From Echinometra lucunter (taxonomy: Eukaryota > Echinodermata > Echinoidea > Camarodonta > Echinometridae): a stretch of DNA of 64,000 bases. Position 1 is the stretch's first letter. Each line of letters starts with the position of its first letter. This document shows positions 12,401 to 18,400 of the stretch, piece by piece. The notes beneath the pieces were generated by a model. The model did not search any database. It was not told the DNA's origin and saw only the letters and a program-made list of their open reading frames with translations. The translations under genes were made by a program, and so were the position numbers. The stretch covers positions 8,978,632-9,042,631 of the forward strand of contig CM057157.1 of the NCBI GenBank assembly GCA_029962745.1. Direction: 5' to 3'.

Positions 12401-15400
12401 NNNNNNNNNNNNNNNNNNNNNNNNNNNNNNNNNNNNNNNNNNNNNNNNNNNNNNNNNNNNNNNNNNNNNNNNNNNNNNNNNNNNNNNNNNNNNNNNNNNN
12501 NNNNNNNNNNNNNNNNNNNNNNNNNNNNNNNNNNNNNNNNNNNNNNNNNNNNNNNNNNNNNNNNNNNNNNNNNNNNNNNNNNNNNNNNNNNNNNNNNNNN
12601 NNNNNNNNNNNNNNNNNNNNNNNNNNNNNNNNNNNNNNNNNNNNNNNNNNNNNNNNNNNNNNNNNNNNNNNNNTTCTTCTTCACTTTCTAGCTAGCTACT
12701 AGAATAACATCGAGAGCCAAATCTTCCAAAAACTTCCGACAAATCACAAAGCGATTTCACGCGCAGGCGCGTTTGGCATCTCATGGAATCGCAAAGTATC
12801 TCATCCTCGGTCCCATACGTGCAGTTCTGTGTGGGGTATACGGCTCTCATCCAAATAACAAGATTTGGACACGGATCCCTTACCTCACATCACAAAAATA
12901 CGTCCAAGTAAGGACATAATTATGGTCTTCTTATATACATAAGAGAAATTTCAGGTAACTTTACTAAGGAATAAGTTATTACCTAGCTTTAAACCGGTTT
13001 CTGTCAGGTCCTCAAGATCTCGGGGAGAGTAAAATGTTTAGCAGGGTCTAGTAGTATGGAATGCCACATGAAGCAAAAATCGTCTGCTACAGTATCATAG
13101 GTTAAATGATTTAATCCAGAGAACAGTTTTACCTTTATTTATTTTGTTATATATGTAAATATGTATGTGCGTATGCATGTATGTGTGTATGCATGCATGT
13201 ATGTATATTTATATGTATATACACATATATTTTCATTATTTTTTTAGAGGTGCTCAGTCTTGTTAGAGCCGTAGGATAGCTAGGAAGGATGACGGGTGAA
13301 ACAATCCACCTGCTGGCAAATTCATCATTTTCGAGGGTTATCGGTAATCCTTCCCCCTTTCCCTCCCCTTCCCCTCTCCCATGTTGATATTTTCTTTCTT
13401 CTTCTCTTCCTTCACTTCAGTCCTCCTCCCCCATCCTCATCCTTCTCCTCCTTCTTCTTGCTAGTATTTTTGTTTTTATTGCTAATTTAGCTGTTTCTTT
13501 TGTACATTCAACCATCCAAAGTCTGTAACCTTGAAAATGTTGAATTCTTATTTTTTTCTTTTCTTGCAATTCGGACGTGGAGGGGACATGTACACCCTTG
13601 CTCCCTCGTAGCTACCTCCCTGATTATAGGGCCTACCTACCTACCTACCTACCTACCCTACCTAACTACCTACCTACATACATACATACCTACCTGTCAT
13701 AGCCATTCACTGGATCCGTCTGAGGCAGTTCTCCATCATTGATGGTCCACGCAGCCACAGTGAAGGAATATTCTGACCTGACACGGTCCACCAAAATGTC
13801 TACATCGCTCGTGTCACCTCCATACACTATCACTGTTTTCATATTATCGAGACAATAACGATAGCTTGTTATACACTCAACCATAACAACAACAGCAGCA
13901 GCAACAAAACTGGAGCATCATCATGAATGCTCTTTTTTGTTGTTGTTTGTGAAAATTCGACGATGTTACGAATGAATAGGCCCTATTCATAAATAAATTG
14001 ATATTAAGCTAAATGAAATTCCAAATCAATATGTACACAAAGTATTGATATTCATTTAGGTGTTATGCAAAACTTTGAGTCTACAAAAAAATAACAAAAC
14101 TGACCAAAATATATAAAACGAAGATAAAAATGTATATGTCGAGACACATGTAATGACGACCATTTTTAATTACATGACACGTGCGGTTATCAACGACGAC
14201 AAAAACAACACTAACAATAACAAAAGCACCAACCGGAGTATCAACAGCTCCAAACTCATCAACAACAACATCATTAACATCAAATTCAACAATAAAACTA
14301 AATTACCCTGAGTGGTTTCCATCAGTTCATTAGTGGTTCGGATTTTATATGCAAAGACATCACAGTTGAAGGGAGAAACATCCCACTTAAGAGATACGGT
14401 GAGCGTAGATGTAACGTTAGGTACAAGATTGGTCGGGCTTGCTTCGTCTGGAGTAAATCCTACAAGCAAGAATAAATAATTATAATCGACTGATACTGAA
14501 TGCAAGCAAACACCATTGGTGCAAATGCTGATTCTTCCTATTAGCTATCGAAATAACTACGTCTACAAGCCTATAATACTCCAATATAAACAAACAAACA
14601 ATCAACAAGAAGAAATACAAATAACATAAATATCTCTGAGATACTGGCTAGTCTGAAAGTTTTCCTGAGAGTTAAGTGTACTATGACAGATTTAAACTGA
14701 CTAGCAGTAACTGAAACTGCTGTAACATCCCGGGAAGGTATTACAACCGTATCATACTCCATAATTCAAAACTCAAAAGCGAACCAAAAACAAACAAACA
14801 AACAAACAAATCCCTGCATTATGACTTTTGCACTTGTCTCAGCACACTGTACTCTTACAAGTTAACATGTGATATTTCCTTTCGCCATATAAACCTACCC
14901 CATATCACTTGCATAAATTGTTTAACCATTACACCCAATTTTCTTTTTGAAAATAACGTGGAACCAAGCGTTAGAGAGTGATGAGCTGATAACATGTTTT
15001 TTTTTTCTCACATTTAAATGATCTATTCATAATGATATTTCACGTTCATTATAACCACAGCTTGTTAAATGAAGTATTTGCTTACACTGGCAAAATAGAG
15101 TTTATTCAAATATTTTCACGTCTCGTCAATAAGGTAAGAAGATGAATATGCAGACTAAACAAAATATCTGTATTTCTATTTCTATATGATTAGTTGAAAC
15201 ATGGTATCACCCATGGTTATTTATTTTTCCCCGACTATGATTTTCTACTGTTTTCCGTAACGGAATTAGCTTTGTATCAATATAATACTGCCAATTGATA
15301 CGTTCACATAATATTAATTTTGTAAACATGCAAAAAAGAATAAAATGAATGGTATAAAGAAGGACGAAATTCACTAATAAAATTACAAAAAAATTATAAA

Positions 15401-18400
15401 TTATGGTAATCAAAAAGCGAATCGTAAGCAGTGGAGTTGTTAGCACCTTTTACGACGTTTTATCTTTTTCTGACAATTTACTTTCCCCGTCTAGTCTACA
15501 TACACTTTGAACGTTTAATCGTAATTTACTCACGGAATTTGAGATTACATTTATTACTCAATGTTGTTTGAATAGCACAGATTGTATTGATTAAATGGGC
15601 GAATATGATGATTACAAAATCATTGATCAATGGGCGTCATACCAGCAAGATTTTTACTAGATTATGAAGTCATTATCTGGAAATATATATATATACATAT
15701 TATATCATTTTCATTACTTTTATCATCATTGGTTGGTTGGTTGGTTATTTTACCTGACTGCTAAGAAAGCATATGTATGCTTCATGATTATTATAATTTT
15801 AATTACTATTGTTATTCTTATTATTATATCATTATTATTATTGTTGTTGTTGTTGTTGTTATTATCATCATCGTTATTATTATTGTTGTTGTTATTATTA
15901 TCATCATTATTATCATTATTATTGTTGTTGTTGTCATCATTATCACTATTTTCTTTATCATTATTGTCATCATTATTATTTACATCATCATCATCATTAT
16001 TATTGTTCTTCTGTAACTTATGAAACTAGAAAGAAAATGGACTCCAGTGAACTTATCCGATGTCCCTGTAAGTGTATAAGTGCGGTTAATAAGTTCTATA
16101 TAGTTACTACATGTTGTGGAAAATATCAACTCAGATTTCGTAAAACAACAAACATCCTGATAATACGAAACAATCTAGACATGTAGCTAGATAGAATTTA
16201 AAAAAAAAAAAAAAAAAAAAAACATTGCCTAAACTGCAATATATAAAAATTTGGTCATGTCCTTTAGAACACTATACCAAGCATGCCAAGCAAACGATGT
16301 TTGCATTTCGGGCCTGTTTCATTTCACGTTGACTATTAGTAATGAATGACTGAAATAATCCTTCTCGGAGAATGGTTCACCTTTTGGGCTGACTTCGCAC
16401 AAGATGTAGTTGATAGGAGTATCACATACGATATCATCAATCTTTCCAGTAGGCAGGAGGACACCACAATCCTCTCTTCCGTTGCCAGGGTTACCAGGAG
16501 ACCAGAGGGTGCGATGCCACTCAGTGGTTTCACCACAATCCACCCATCTCCAGTCTCCTTCCACAGAGCTGTCATGATAACCTGATATCGTCAAATAAAA
16601 GGAATATAATTGTGCCGCATTAATCTTTCTTTTCAGTGATAGATGAAGAAATGATAGACTCTAAAAATATTGGGTGAAAATGTGCCATGAGGGTGATTAT
16701 GTGTGTCAACCAACTTTGGGCATTTTTGGGGCATTTCTCTTTATCCAGTTTGATGGAAATTATGCCCATTCCTGAAGTAATTACTGCTTATTTTTATCCT
16801 GACTGGATAATATGCTTCCCGCATGGGTAAAAATATTGCCCAAAGTTGGTTGGACATATAATTACCCTCGTGCTGGTTAAATTTTACCCAATATTTCTTA
16901 CAGTGTGCATGGTGTAGAATTCGTAGATAGAAATCCAAACAAATCCATACAAACTTATTAAATATCATAGTAAGGCAGTAATGGTGATTAAAAAAATACA
17001 CGACTTATCAATCGTGAAAAATTATCGTTTTTAGATACTCTTTCATTTATGATAAACTCATTTGAAATTTGAGGGAAAATTTGTATTTGTAATTTTGTAT
17101 ACATGACATAAGATCAACGGAATCATTATACCTTTCGATCATTATTCCTGTGCAAAAGGTGCTTTTGATACTATGCTCAATCAAAATCATTTTACGTCAT
17201 GAATTCATAATGATTATAAATAAGATGAATTGCTCGATTCCGCTAGTCAATATTCATCACAACATTTCATATTCATATACTCATATTTTTATTACTGAAG
17301 GGAAAACTCGTGTTTTCTTTTTTTAAAGAACATAAGTACTGCAATTTTGTACATATCTAATGAATTGCAAATGTAAATAAGTCATAAAGAACTGCAGCCT
17401 TATAAGCAGATCCAAGAAAATTCTTAGTTTTAGACCAAGTGAGCCTGACATGGCCTACATGGCCTTCATGAGCCTACTTATAAATATCTATCACTTTAAA
17501 TACATTCAATGCACAAAGTAAGAAAAAAAAGTACAACTTTGCACCCTTCAAATGCAACACTGGGAGCTCCTTTTTGGGTGCAGCTTTGCACCCTGAGAAG
17601 CTTTTTGCACCTTTAAGGATGCAGTTAGCTACATTTTGCACCCTTTTGAATGCAAACATTTCTGCACCCTTAAAGGTGCAAAGTTGCACCTTTAAGGGTG
17701 CAAATGGGCATATCCGGGTGCAAACAAGAACAAAAAGGTGCATTCTTGTACCTTTTTCATGTAGGGTGCAAGATTGCACCCAAAAAGGTGCTGTCAGTGT
17801 TGCATTTAGGGTGTAAACTTGAACCTTTTTTTCTTAGTGTGCATGACATCTGTTTATACCTTCCCTATAACTTAGATGTGCTATATATACTGTTATAACA
17901 CGTTACATTTGTCTTTTTTCAGTTATTCAGTACCTGGTACTAAAAGAGTATCCTTATATTGTTTATTAACGAATATTAACATATATTTGAAAGGAAATAA
18001 TGTATGCAACAACATGCGAAAGGAAATGAGAGAATAAAAGTTAGCGGAGCATAAATCATAGTTCCTCAGAGCTGTCCTCTCCCTTTTGAAATTTTCGCAA
18101 AAGTCGAAAAATGTCTCCTTTCGCATGTTTCGCATTATATGTATATACATGTATAAATTTGTATTTTTGTTTCTATCTGTTATCAAATGGTTATCATCGT
18201 TTTTGTATAAACGATGATAACAGATAGAAACAGAAATATAAATTTATAACTTTTAGGATAATTCAAAAGTAGCAGTTTCCTGTATACCGAAGTACCTATA
18301 ATCAAAGGGTTCATAGTTAATGATTAATATAACTCGTCTGTACTTGCTTTCTTACTACGTTCTCGCTATATATTTTGTTATGACGAGTAAGCAATTACCA

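Noticed and set aside
12151..12702. Open frames across the N gap
   Set aside because: Unknown bases read through as open; no evidence.
15664..16186. Open frames of 79-125 codons
   Set aside because: They consist of trinucleotide repeats giving runs of L, I, C, Y or H.
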